DNA of 64,000 nt from Bacteroidales bacterium (GTDB lineage: Bacteria > Bacteroidota > Bacteroidia > Bacteroidales > F082). Under the pieces are notes generated by a model. That model saw nothing but the letters and a program-made list of their open reading frames with translations. It was not told the DNA's origin and did no database searches. Below, one piece after another: positions 51,685 through 59,260 of the stretch. The stretch's first letter is position 1. Every line of letters begins with the position of its first letter. Made by a program: the position numbers and the translations under genes. The stretch is taken from positions 62,001 to 126,000 of the forward strand of contig JAKSNA010000001.1 of the NCBI GenBank assembly GCA_024400295.1, given 5' to 3'.

Positions 51685-52601
51685 TTGATAGTTTTTATTG
51701 ACACAAATGTTTTGTAATCACCCACGATGCAGCCCTCAAATATTCTTCGGTAAAAACGCGCCAGTTTCACATCAGTCTCATCAAATCCGACATGCACCCG
51801 TCTCACACAAGGGCATTCAGCGACCGAATGATTCATCATCCTGTACAAGATCAGATAAGCAAGATTGTTTTCACGATATTCTTCTTTCACATAAATACAT
51901 TCAGCATATATCTCGGTCTCCGACAATCTCAGCATTGACGCCCATGCCACAACCATATCGTCATCAAACACGAAGCACGACAACTTCGGAATGAGGGTCT
52001 TCTTGTTTTTGGCGGGTTGCAGAAAATGAGGAGCGATGGAATCCGCCTGATGCAGGGCCTCGTCAATTTCATCATCACTCATATCGCTCATGAAGCGGAA
52101 TTTGAGACTCCCCAGTTGTGCCACCTCATCAATCAGACCCATTTTATAGAACCTGCATTCAGGAACCTTCTTCATGTCCATGACAAGCGTTGATGAGTCA
52201 TATTTCAATGTCGGCCAACAGCCACGGACAAGAAAACGGTTGAATCTGTCAATGTCGGTATTCAAAGAGTCGCATTTCAACACGACACGGAATTCACCAT
52301 CAAACGACGAAGGCACCCTATCCCGGCACAATTGCGCGATTGCATTCAGCAGTTTCGATCCGATGCGGAGGCCCCGCAGCACCGGCACGACATAGATAAC
52401 AAGTATGTTAGCCGTGCCGGTCTGTTCGTTCACAATTGCCGAGGCCATTCCAATTATCTCACCCTGCAACTGCGCCGAGCAATGTACCGCCGTCCTGCAA
52501 AGGCGCAACGAATGCTCACATGCGAATTTCACCAGAGCCTCGTCAACGTCAGCCTCAGCGTATATCGTCGCTTCATCAACATCAATCATAACACACATCA
52601 T
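51681..52601 (-). CDS. Tandem GNAT-type acetyltransferase of the RiPP cluster
   Basis: The roughly 306-aa product appears to have two GNAT-like halves. The first has VIYVVPVLRGLRIGSKLLNA, in which RGLRIG takes the place of the acetyl-CoA loop Q/RxxGxG/A. The second has ECIYVKEEYRENNLAYLIL and a weaker loop. It could acetylate the peptide, a precursor amino acid or give self-protection. The start is uncertain: ATGs at 52601, 52598 and 52589 all overlap the end of the radical SAM gene, showing coupling. Confidence 0.65.
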   Translation of the reverse strand: MMCVMIDVDEATIYAEADVDEALVKFACEHSLRLCRTAVHCSAQLQGEIIGMASAIVNEQTGTANILVIYVVPVLRGLRIGSKLLNAIAQLCRDRVPSSFDGEFRVVLKCDSLNTDIDRFNRFLVRGCWPTLKYDSSTLVMDMKKVPECRFYKMGLIDEVAQLGSLKFRFMSDMSDDEIDEALHQADSIAPHFLQPAKNKKTLIPKLSCFVFDDDMVVAWASMLRLSETEIYAECIYVKEEYRENNLAYLILYRMMNHSVAECPCVRRVHVGFDETDVKLARFYRRIFEGCIVGDYKTFVSIKTIK

Positions 52602-54045
52602 TGATTGGTTTCGGGGCCTTCGGGCAGCGCGGGTCAGGATACAGCCAATTCTCGCGTCCATAAGCGCCTATGACATATTTCCAGCAGGCACCGGCACCGC
52701 GACGACAACGGGCGAAGTCCTGACATGTCGAACACGCACTTTCCTGCGGGAAAACGGACTGCCTGATATTCCACAACGACAGAGCCTTTTCGGAATTCCA
52801 CACTTCCAACAGTCCGTTCTTCATGAGGTCTCCGATGATAAAGTCCGGATTCCAATATAGCTCCTCACAGATGGTGACCTTGCCGTCAGGCAGGATAGTG
52901 AGTCCCAGCACATTACCAGAACACAACGTTCTCTCATTGAACTTCTTGATGTTGCACAGCTCCTCACGCTTTATCGTCTGATCATCGTTCTGGATATAGA
53001 AGCCGCAATCCAGTCCGTCAAGATAATCGTACACCTCCCTCACCTGCGCCAGAGTCGGTTTCAGTTCCTGAAAACTTTCATTTGACTTATACATGCTCGC
53101 GCCGATGGTCGAAACGGTATATTTCTTGAGATGTTTGAGTTTGGAGATGAAATCGATGACTTCCTTGACATTCTCCTTGTTGAAAGTGTGCCTTGTATGT
53201 GTCCCCTTGACGATGATTTCGATTCCTTTTGTGTCAAGATACAAGAGACTTTCCTTCATTTTCTGGCAATACTCTTCGCCGACGTTCAGATTGCACGCAA
53301 GTGTCTTGGGATTAAGCGAATCGAGCGAAATCTGCAATGTCTTGAGACCTGTGCCCGCCACCTCGTCAATCTGCTGTCTTGACAATGGGATTTTTGTGGA
53401 AATGAAATCGCAATATCCGTAATCAAGGAGTTTATTCACGATTTTCCTCCAATCCTTATGCAGGAAAACCTCCCCACCCGACAGCTCGAACGTACGCACG
53501 CCAATGTCGTAGGCTTCTTCTATGATTTTCAAAATACGATCCGTAGGCATCGCCTGATACTGTGTTTTCTTATCCGCGTAGCAATAGACGCAGTCGGTGA
53601 CGCATTTTGTATTTATCACAAACAAGACATCTGTGGGAAATGACAGCCTCAGTGTTTCAAAGTCGTACGGCGGCTGAAGAAGAAAATCCTTTGTTTTGAG
53701 ATCGCGACGTATTATTCCACACTTATTCTCGACAAGCATGTCTGCCGGAAAGCTGAATATCGTCCCATCAAACTTCACTTTGACATTTGCCTTGTTGTGT
53801 ATAAAACCATTCACAAGACTTTCGACTTTATCCTTTGGCATATCGAAAAAGGCACTAATCTCATCACACACCGAGCCAAGGCACTTATCTCCTTTGAAAA
53901 ACGAGAACATGGCCGCCAGCATCGGATGTGTAATCCTTGGGGTCTCAGACTGTTCATTCACATTGACTATCAAAGCCCTCCTACCATCTATTCTGATTTT
54001 GTAATCAAAATTAAGAACTATATTTTTCTCACAATTTGCATTCAT
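52582..54045 (-). CDS. Radical SAM/SPASM peptide maturase
   Basis: The 487-aa product has an N-terminal region of about 100 residues that could be a PqqD-like peptide-binding (RRE) domain. The radical SAM motif is CVTDCVYCY (Cys148, 152, 155), with GGE in LSGGEVFLHKDW. A SPASM domain near the C-terminus has Cys in LCSGN, VTICEEL, CSTCQDFARC, GACWK and RCPKAP, binding auxiliary 4Fe-4S clusters. Such enzymes make thioether or carbon-carbon links in ribosomal peptides. The Cys-rich peptide upstream is its likely substrate. The gene follows the precursor after a strongly structured gap of 104 bases. Confidence 0.88.
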   Translation of the reverse strand: MNANCEKNIVLNFDYKIRIDGRRALIVNVNEQSETPRITHPMLAAMFSFFKGDKCLGSVCDEISAFFDMPKDKVESLVNGFIHNKANVKVKFDGTIFSFPADMLVENKCGIIRRDLKTKDFLLQPPYDFETLRLSFPTDVLFVINTKCVTDCVYCYADKKTQYQAMPTDRILKIIEEAYDIGVRTFELSGGEVFLHKDWRKIVNKLLDYGYCDFISTKIPLSRQQIDEVAGTGLKTLQISLDSLNPKTLACNLNVGEEYCQKMKESLLYLDTKGIEIIVKGTHTRHTFNKENVKEVIDFISKLKHLKKYTVSTIGASMYKSNESFQELKPTLAQVREVYDYLDGLDCGFYIQNDDQTIKREELCNIKKFNERTLCSGNVLGLTILPDGKVTICEELYWNPDFIIGDLMKNGLLEVWNSEKALSLWNIRQSVFPQESACSTCQDFARCRRGAGACWKYVIGAYGRENWLYPDPRCPKAPKPINDVCYD

Positions 54046-54080
54046 AATAATTTTGGTTTAGAAATGTAAGCATTTAAAAG

Positions 54081-54140
54081 CCCCCGGCCAACGGCTCCAC
54101 AAGGTCACCAAAGACCACATGGCCTTCCGATGGCCAGGGG
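54081..54140 (-). terminator. Structured gap between peptide gene and maturase (partial terminator)
   Basis: On the minus strand CCCCTGGCCA (54140-54131) pairs with TGGCCGGGG (54089-54081), with smaller hairpins inside (GGTC/GACC at 54102-54115), followed by CTTTTAAATG. In RiPP operons such elements let the precursor message be more abundant than the enzyme message. Confidence 0.6.
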
Positions 54141-54149
54141 TGGTTCATG

Positions 54150-54353
54150 TTACTTCAACGCTTTGCTGAGGTTCACATCCACTGATGAAGTGTTGTCTCC
54201 TCGGCTGCTATTCTGGCAACTCTTCAGGCATGCCTGCTGGCATCCCTTTGAGCACTGCACATCGCTTGCACCATTTTCAATCTGTTCCATCATTTCGTCG
54301 GAGAGGAACTCTGCCGAAGCCAATACTGGCATTTTTTTCAATTCGTCCTTCAT
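54150..54353 (-). CDS. CXXX-repeat RiPP precursor peptide
   Basis: The 67-aa peptide has a charged helical leader (MKDELKKMPVLASAEFLSDE) ending MMEQIENGA, a double-glycine-type C39 site with cut expected after Ala29. The core of about 38 residues carries four Cys at 34, 38, 42 and 46, exactly every fourth residue (CSKGCQQACLKSC), followed by a Ser/Asn/Asp tail. Regular CXXX spacing is the mark of precursors modified by radical SAM enzymes of the CXXX-repeat type known in Bacteroidetes; thioether bridging is likely. The maturase, an acetyltransferase and the exporter follow. Confidence 0.8.
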   Translation of the reverse strand: MKDELKKMPVLASAEFLSDEMMEQIENGASDVQCSKGCQQACLKSCQNSSRGDNTSSVDVNLSKALK

Positions 54354-54472
54354 GACTTTAAAAAATTTTGATTAAAAAAACACACTGCAACACTTATCCC
54401 TGCAGTCTGGGATATTACAATTATGACCAAGAAATTTAAAAAACTATCAGTGTAATCCTGAGTATCAATAGA

Positions 54473-56863
54473 TTATCTAAATCTACCAATATCATTTTTA
54501 GACTCATTGACACCTTTGTCGTCAACCTTACCGCCGCCCTTGAATTTCACGGCAAAAGTAAGTTTCAGCACCCTGTTGGCATAGTCTGCGGTATTGTCGA
54601 TGACATTGCCATACAGGTGTTCACACGAACTGATCTTTAATGAGGAGAATATATCTTGCGCATCGAACACGAGAGAGAACATTCCGTCCTTGCCCCAGCA
54701 ATATGAGACCCCGGCATCCATGGTCCAGTATGAGGAAATCTCCTTTTCCGGCATCTTTGTGCGTGGCCAGTACTTCGCCCACAAATACACGTCCAATCCG
54801 TCTAAAATGTTATAGTTCATACTGCCGGACAATGTCGTCTGCCAATACGACGACTTCCGTCCCGCATCAAGATGATAGCCGTTTTTAAAGTTCACCTCGT
54901 CATTATACGATGCACTCACCTCCACACGACCCGTTATGGCCTCTCCAAACATCCTGTACAGCGATGTCAGCGACATGACACAACTTCTCGTGTCATATAC
55001 ATTCTTATACCTGTACACCCGAAGGTCAGCCGATGACTCTTCATCAAGCAAATAAGCAGCGATGTCGTATTTATAAACGTATCTGACACTGATGAGACAT
55101 GCATTGAAAAACGATTGATTAATAAGGAAACCGTATGTTCTTGACGGATTCACATCAGGGTTACCTATCTTTACAGTGTATTCATCAACCTGTCTATTTC
55201 CAGGCAACATTGCGCTGTAATCAGGATTGGACAACTGTGACGACATCCCAAGGCCCAACGAGTAAATTTTGCTTCTGTAATAGAAGGCCGCAAACGGGAG
55301 CAGGTAATTATAATCCTTCTGCAATGTTTTGCCGTCTGACACAAAATCGAAATCACGGTTGATATGGACAAAGCGAGAGGAGATGTCCATCGAGAAGAAC
55401 CTGCCGAAATCAAAATTGTAGTTGACATATCCTTCAAAGTTCCGTTCCACTCCATGCATATTGCTTGACTGATGCCAAGGCTGTAGTACCGGTTCATCAT
55501 ATTTGACATCATCGTCAAGTATGCCGACGTGCAGCAAGACACCTGCGAGCAATTTAGAGGAATTACGGAACAAATGGGCGTAATCGAACTTCAGATCATG
55601 TTGCCACCCTGTCATGCGCGGATATGTGTACAGGCTCCATTGCTCAGGACCATCTGGATGGAGAAAGTTATAACGATTCGACTTTGTGCGCAGGCCGCCG
55701 TAGAGTATTCCGTATGAGGCCTTAAAACTGTTCGGAAGAGTGTCGGGCGTGGAATATTCAATATTGCCGGTCCACAGGTCGTCGTTGCCCTCATTATACG
55801 ACCGTTGTCCGTAATCGCGGATGCCTGTTGTGTCATTCGCATGTAACATCGTCAAGTCAGTATTTTTAGAGAAGTCATCATAAAACCAGAAGTTGAAGTT
55901 AAGAGTATGTTTGTTCTTAAGTCTCCACTCCAGATTGGCGAGTCCTGTCAGCACGTTGACACGTCCGTCTCCGATACTGTTTGCCTTCATTGTTGAGCCG
56001 TCGGCGAAGTGCGAGTCATCAATGCTGCGGTACCATGTCGGGCGGTTGTCGTAAGACAGGAGGGCGTTGAACACCACGTTGCCTTTTTTCATGATCACAG
56101 AGCCGTTGGCGCCGCCGCCGAAGTCATTGTCAGGATATTCGGCGAGAGAGCCGTGGCCTGCCACTCTTGCGAAATAACCGTCGTAATACATTTCCTTCAT
56201 TTTAATGTTAATGACGACTCCGTTTGAGAGCGCCGACCTTGTGCCATCGTTGGCCAGCACCAGCTCCACCGTCTCGATCATCGAAGCCGGCAACGCCTCC
56301 AAGAGGTCCAGCGCCATTGTGCCGCCGGCACTCTGTTCGCGACCGTCTATATAAAGTGTGGCGCCTTGTCCATTGAGCGTCAGCCCTTCCCGTTCATTGG
56401 CCGTAACACCCGGAAGCCTGTCAAGCATCCTCGTCGTACTCATGGAATTTACATTTGCCATCTGGCTGACATTCACGACAGTGGTGCCACCACGCTGTTC
56501 TATCAGCGGCTTCTTCGCCACGACATCCACGCCTTCTATCATATACAACGCCATGTGCATGTATATCTCCATGACCGTGTCGGTGGCAGCCAACGGGATG
56601 ACCTGTCTTTCATACGACAGATGCGTCACTTCGAGCAGGTATTTCAAGTCATTTTCCATTGTCACCCCAAACGAGAAACCGCCGTCAGCCCCTGTACTCT
56701 GCGAGGCGACCTGTACAGAATCAGAGGTGATAACGCGCACTTCTGCCGAAGGAAGCCCTTCGAGAAAATCATCGTAAACTGTTCCAGACACCTTGGTCTG
56801 CTGTCCGTGTAACAACATGGAAACCGATGTCAACACAAACAATGTCAATAATTTCTTCATCAT
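54473..56863 (-). CDS. Outer-membrane beta-barrel protein, TonB-receptor type
   Basis: The roughly 796-aa product has a signal peptide (MMKKLLTLFVLTSVSM to LHGQ), a carboxypeptidase-regulatory-like Ig domain (KVSGTVYDDFLEGLPSAEVRV), and a plug with VVAKKPLIEQRGGTTVVNVSQ, LPGVTANEREGLTLNGQGATLYIDG and VELVLANDGTRSA. A barrel of the OMP_b-brl_3 type makes up the rest. The start is ATG 56863 or 56860; the frame continues upstream without protein character. It lies before the precursor gene on the same strand and could move the peptide, its inducer or another ligand across the outer membrane. No clear TonB box is visible. Confidence 0.82.
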   Translation of the reverse strand: MMKKLLTLFVLTSVSMLLHGQQTKVSGTVYDDFLEGLPSAEVRVITSDSVQVASQSTGADGGFSFGVTMENDLKYLLEVTHLSYERQVIPLAATDTVMEIYMHMALYMIEGVDVVAKKPLIEQRGGTTVVNVSQMANVNSMSTTRMLDRLPGVTANEREGLTLNGQGATLYIDGREQSAGGTMALDLLEALPASMIETVELVLANDGTRSALSNGVVINIKMKEMYYDGYFARVAGHGSLAEYPDNDFGGGANGSVIMKKGNVVFNALLSYDNRPTWYRSIDDSHFADGSTMKANSIGDGRVNVLTGLANLEWRLKNKHTLNFNFWFYDDFSKNTDLTMLHANDTTGIRDYGQRSYNEGNDDLWTGNIEYSTPDTLPNSFKASYGILYGGLRTKSNRYNFLHPDGPEQWSLYTYPRMTGWQHDLKFDYAHLFRNSSKLLAGVLLHVGILDDDVKYDEPVLQPWHQSSNMHGVERNFEGYVNYNFDFGRFFSMDISSRFVHINRDFDFVSDGKTLQKDYNYLLPFAAFYYRSKIYSLGLGMSSQLSNPDYSAMLPGNRQVDEYTVKIGNPDVNPSRTYGFLINQSFFNACLISVRYVYKYDIAAYLLDEESSADLRVYRYKNVYDTRSCVMSLTSLYRMFGEAITGRVEVSASYNDEVNFKNGYHLDAGRKSSYWQTTLSGSMNYNILDGLDVYLWAKYWPRTKMPEKEISSYWTMDAGVSYCWGKDGMFSLVFDAQDIFSSLKISSCEHLYGNVIDNTADYANRVLKLTFAVKFKGGGKVDDKGVNESKNDIGRFR

Positions 56864-57158
56864 ATACTTTTTATTTAGTGGTTTAACCTTAAAATTCAAG
56901 GAAATTCCGTGCCTGTCTTTTGCAAAGCTTCCTCAGTTTTCCTTTTAACTTTTTCTTTTGCTTTCACGATGCAAAAATACATCACGAATCCGCGTTTGTC
57001 AAGAACTTTTTTCTTTAATTTTATTTACAATTCATTGATACTCCGTGCATTATGTAAATTTTTATTTACATTACACCTATTTAATATAGTGGTTTGTGAT
57101 TGCAACGCCATTCTCTCCATTTTTTTAATATTTTTTCATTGCAAATCAAAAAATGTTG
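56864..57158. other. Divergent control region between the barrel gene and pyrBI
   Basis: No gene is seen here. On the minus strand TATTTTTG (56979 to 56972) with TTG 20 bases before it (57002-57000) makes a promoter for the barrel gene, giving a leader of about 100 bases. The rest is AT-rich and leads into the pyrBI promoter on +. Confidence 0.5.
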
Positions 57159-57166
57159 TATTTTTG
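57139..57166 (+). promoter_or_regulatory. pyrBI promoter (TTG-N17-TATTTTTG)
   Basis: TTG at 57139-57141 and TATTTTTG at 57159-57166 form a Bacteroidetes-type promoter. Transcription would start near 57172, well before the attenuator. Confidence 0.65.
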
Positions 57167-57173
57167 CAGCTTG

Positions 57174-57332
57174 ATGATTGAGCAAAGAATCTTATCGAAG
57201 ATGCCTCATAATGATGGTGGAAAAAGAAGTTTTTCTTTGACGGATGTCATATTTATTTTGCAGACGGTCTTTTTTAAGCCGTCATTTTTTTTGTCAAAAA
57301 TCGAATCAAATATAGTAACAATAAAAAAATAA
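57174..57332 (+). CDS. Candidate pyrBI leader peptide (pyrL-like)
   Basis: An open frame of 52 codons starts at ATG 57174, or 43 codons from ATG 57201. It passes through the U-rich stretch TTTTTCTTTG (57230-57239), then the whole terminator (57263-57292), and stops at 57330-57332, six bases before the pyrB ATG. The peptide is rich in Phe, Lys and Ser (VFFKPSFFLSK). In E. coli the 44-residue PyrL works in this way: when UTP is low, RNA polymerase pauses, the ribosome follows closely and prevents the terminator. This is inferred from the arrangement only. ATG 57201 is the more likely start because it leaves room for a leader. Confidence 0.6.
   Translation: MIEQRILSKMPHNDGGKRSFSLTDVIFILQTVFFKPSFFLSKIESNIVTIKK
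57263..57292 (+). terminator. Attenuator hairpin before pyrB
   Basis: GACGG (57263-57267) pairs with CCGTC (57279-57283), followed by A and eight T (57285-57292). A second GACGG at 57239-57243 could pair with the same CCGTC as a competing form. Confidence 0.72.
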
Positions 57333-57338
57333 CCAACA

Positions 57339-58259
57339 ATGTCTATCTCTTTAAAAAACCGTAGTCTCATTTCGATCAACGACTACACTCCGGAAGAAAT
57401 CTGCCACATTCTTGACATTGCGGAAGACTTTGAGAGACAACGTCTTCAGAATTTGTTGAACGGCCGCGTCATTGCATCATTGTTTTTTGAGCCTTCAACG
57501 AGAACCAGATTAAGTTTTGAGACCGCAATCCAACTTCTCGGTGGCAATGTCATCGGATTCAGCAGCACGGCAGGTACGAGCGTCCAGAAAGGCGAATCGT
57601 TGAGAGACACCATCACGATGGTGGCCAGCTATGCAGACCTTATCGTTATGCGCAACCCGATTGATGGTTCAGCACGTTTCGCATCTGAAGTGTCCAAAGT
57701 GCCGATTATCAATGCAGGTGACGGCTCGAACCAGCACCCGACACAATGTCTGCTTGACCTGTATTCAATCCGCAAGACACAAGGCACTCTTGAGAATCTT
57801 GAAATAACAATGGTAGGCGACCTCAAATACGGCCGCACGGTACACAGCCTTGTTCAGGCGATGTGCCATTTCAACGCAAAATTCAATTTTGTGTCTCCTA
57901 ACGAACTCAAGATGCCGGCAACTGTAATCCAATACATCAAAGATGCCGGTCTTGAATATCACGAATACACTGACTTGGAAGAGGTTATACCTCATTCGGA
58001 CATCATTTACATGACCCGCGTACAGCGCGAGCGTTTCCCAGACCCGATGGAATACGAGAAAGTCAAAAACGCATACATTCTGCGCAATTACATGCTTGAA
58101 CCGGCGAAGGAGAACTGCCGCGTTTTGCATCCGCTACCACGTGTCAATGAAATAAACGAAGACGTTGACCAGAACCCGAAGGCCTATTATTTCCAACAGG
58201 CTCAAAACGGGCTTTATGTACGTGAAGCATTAATCGCTGCAATCTTAGGATTAAAATAA
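57339..58259 (+). CDS. pyrB: Aspartate carbamoyltransferase, catalytic chain
   Basis: PyrB joins carbamoyl phosphate and aspartate in pyrimidine synthesis. The 306-aa product has the carbamoyl-phosphate loop FEPSTRTRLSFE (about residue 51), HPTQ (GDGSNQHPTQCLLD), the aspartate-domain MTRVQRERFPDP and HPLPRVNEI. The regulatory chain gene follows 19 bases later, so the enzyme is the class B type with catalytic and regulatory subunits as in E. coli. A leader peptide and attenuator precede it. Confidence 0.97.
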   Translation: MSISLKNRSLISINDYTPEEICHILDIAEDFERQRLQNLLNGRVIASLFFEPSTRTRLSFETAIQLLGGNVIGFSSTAGTSVQKGESLRDTITMVASYADLIVMRNPIDGSARFASEVSKVPIINAGDGSNQHPTQCLLDLYSIRKTQGTLENLEITMVGDLKYGRTVHSLVQAMCHFNAKFNFVSPNELKMPATVIQYIKDAGLEYHEYTDLEEVIPHSDIIYMTRVQRERFPDPMEYEKVKNAYILRNYMLEPAKENCRVLHPLPRVNEINEDVDQNPKAYYFQQAQNGLYVREALIAAILGLK

Positions 58260-58278
58260 TCTCAAAACATCTGAAATC

Positions 58279-58743
58279 ATGGAAAAAAGAAAAGAACTTA
58301 TAGTTTCAGCCATCGAAAACGGCACTGTCATTGACCACATTCCTGCCAGCAAGGTGTTCGATGTCATCAGAATATTAGGACTTGAAAAATGCAACTGCCC
58401 TGTATATTTCGGGACCAACCTCGAAAGCAAGAAATACGGCACCAAAGGCATCATAAAAATAACCAACAAATTCTTCAAATCGGAGGAAATCAACAAGATA
58501 GCTCTTGTCGCGCCAACAGCAACTCTTATTGAAATCAAAGATTTTGAGGTCATAAACAAACATGCCGTTCAGATTCCAGAACGCATTGAAGGCATTGTGA
58601 AGTGCTTCAACCCGAAATGCGTGACGAACGCTGAAAGGGTCATGACTAAATTCACCGTGAAGAAGAACGAGTTCGGGAAAATCCAACTCAGATGCCATTA
58701 CTGCGAGAAATTCACGACAGAAGAGAATATGGAATTTCTGTAG
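58279..58743 (+). CDS. pyrI: Aspartate carbamoyltransferase, regulatory chain
   Basis: PyrI binds ATP, CTP or UTP and controls PyrB. The 154-aa product has the nucleotide domain with ENGTVIDHIPASKVFDVI and LGLEKC, and the zinc domain with four Cys in CFNPKC and CHYCEKF that contacts the catalytic chain. Normal length. It ends the pyrBI operon before a strong terminator. Confidence 0.96.
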   Translation: MEKRKELIVSAIENGTVIDHIPASKVFDVIRILGLEKCNCPVYFGTNLESKKYGTKGIIKITNKFFKSEEINKIALVAPTATLIEIKDFEVINKHAVQIPERIEGIVKCFNPKCVTNAERVMTKFTVKKNEFGKIQLRCHYCEKFTTEENMEFL

Positions 58744-58770
58744 GATTCCGCGATATACAGTAACATTTAA

Positions 58771-58806
58771 AAGACCGGATTAACAATTTAACCCGGTCTT
58801 TTATTA
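58771..58806. terminator. Terminator between pyrI and DUF3467 (likely bidirectional)
   Basis: AAGACCGG (58771-58778) and CCGGTCTT (58793-58800) form a perfect 8-bp stem with T-rich sequence after it on + (TTATTA) and TTAAATG on the minus strand. Confidence 0.78.
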
Positions 58807-58844
58807 TTCCAACATCTTAATAGACATTGCTTTAAACAGCCGCA

Positions 58845-59156
58845 CTATGCTTCGCCAGCTGTTCCACTCCCCATTGCAAACGGAGCAATTGTGTCATTTA
58901 CATCTTTAATCGGTCCGAAATTCTGTTCATATTTCTTCAGATTGTCAGCGAGAGCTTTAAAGAGACGTTTTGCGTTTTGAGGTGTCATTATCACTCTTGA
59001 ACGGACTTTCGCCTTTTGCATTGCCGGAACAATTTGAGCGAAATCAACCACAAACTCTGTGGGTGAATGGCTGATGATTGCGAGATTCGAATAAACGCCA
59101 TCGGCAACCGTTTCCGGAAGGTCGATATTTAATTGATTTTTCTTGTTGTTTTCCAT
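58845..59156 (-). CDS. DUF3467 protein
   Basis: The 103-aa product has the DUF3467 core: ADGVYSNLAIISHSPTEFVVDFAQIVP, AKVRSRVIMTPQNAKRLFKALADNL and YEQNFGPI. It is a small cytosolic protein commonly found after rpoC in Bacteroidetes, with unknown function. ATG 59156 is chosen because the longer frame to 59252 reads through the rpoC terminator. Confidence 0.85.
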   Translation of the reverse strand: MENNKKNQLNIDLPETVADGVYSNLAIISHSPTEFVVDFAQIVPAMQKAKVRSRVIMTPQNAKRLFKALADNLKKYEQNFGPIKDVNDTIAPFAMGSGTAGEA

Positions 59157-59205
59157 TTTTACGTCTTTAAAATTTCGGCAAAGATATACATTTTTTTGAT
59201 ACAAG

Positions 59206-59235
59206 AAAAGGTTGGCTAAAAATAACCAACCTTTT
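59206..59235 (-). terminator. Terminator after rpoC
   Basis: AAAAGGTTGG (59206-59215) and CCAACCTTTT (59226-59235) form a perfect 10-bp stem with its own T end, 25 bases after the rpoC stop. Confidence 0.75.
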
Positions 59236-59260
59236 CTACCATTCGGTATCAACTAAATAA

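Noticed and set aside
59156..59252. Longer N-terminus for the DUF3467 protein
   Set aside because: The extra codons come from the rpoC terminator hairpin and are not part of the conserved domain.
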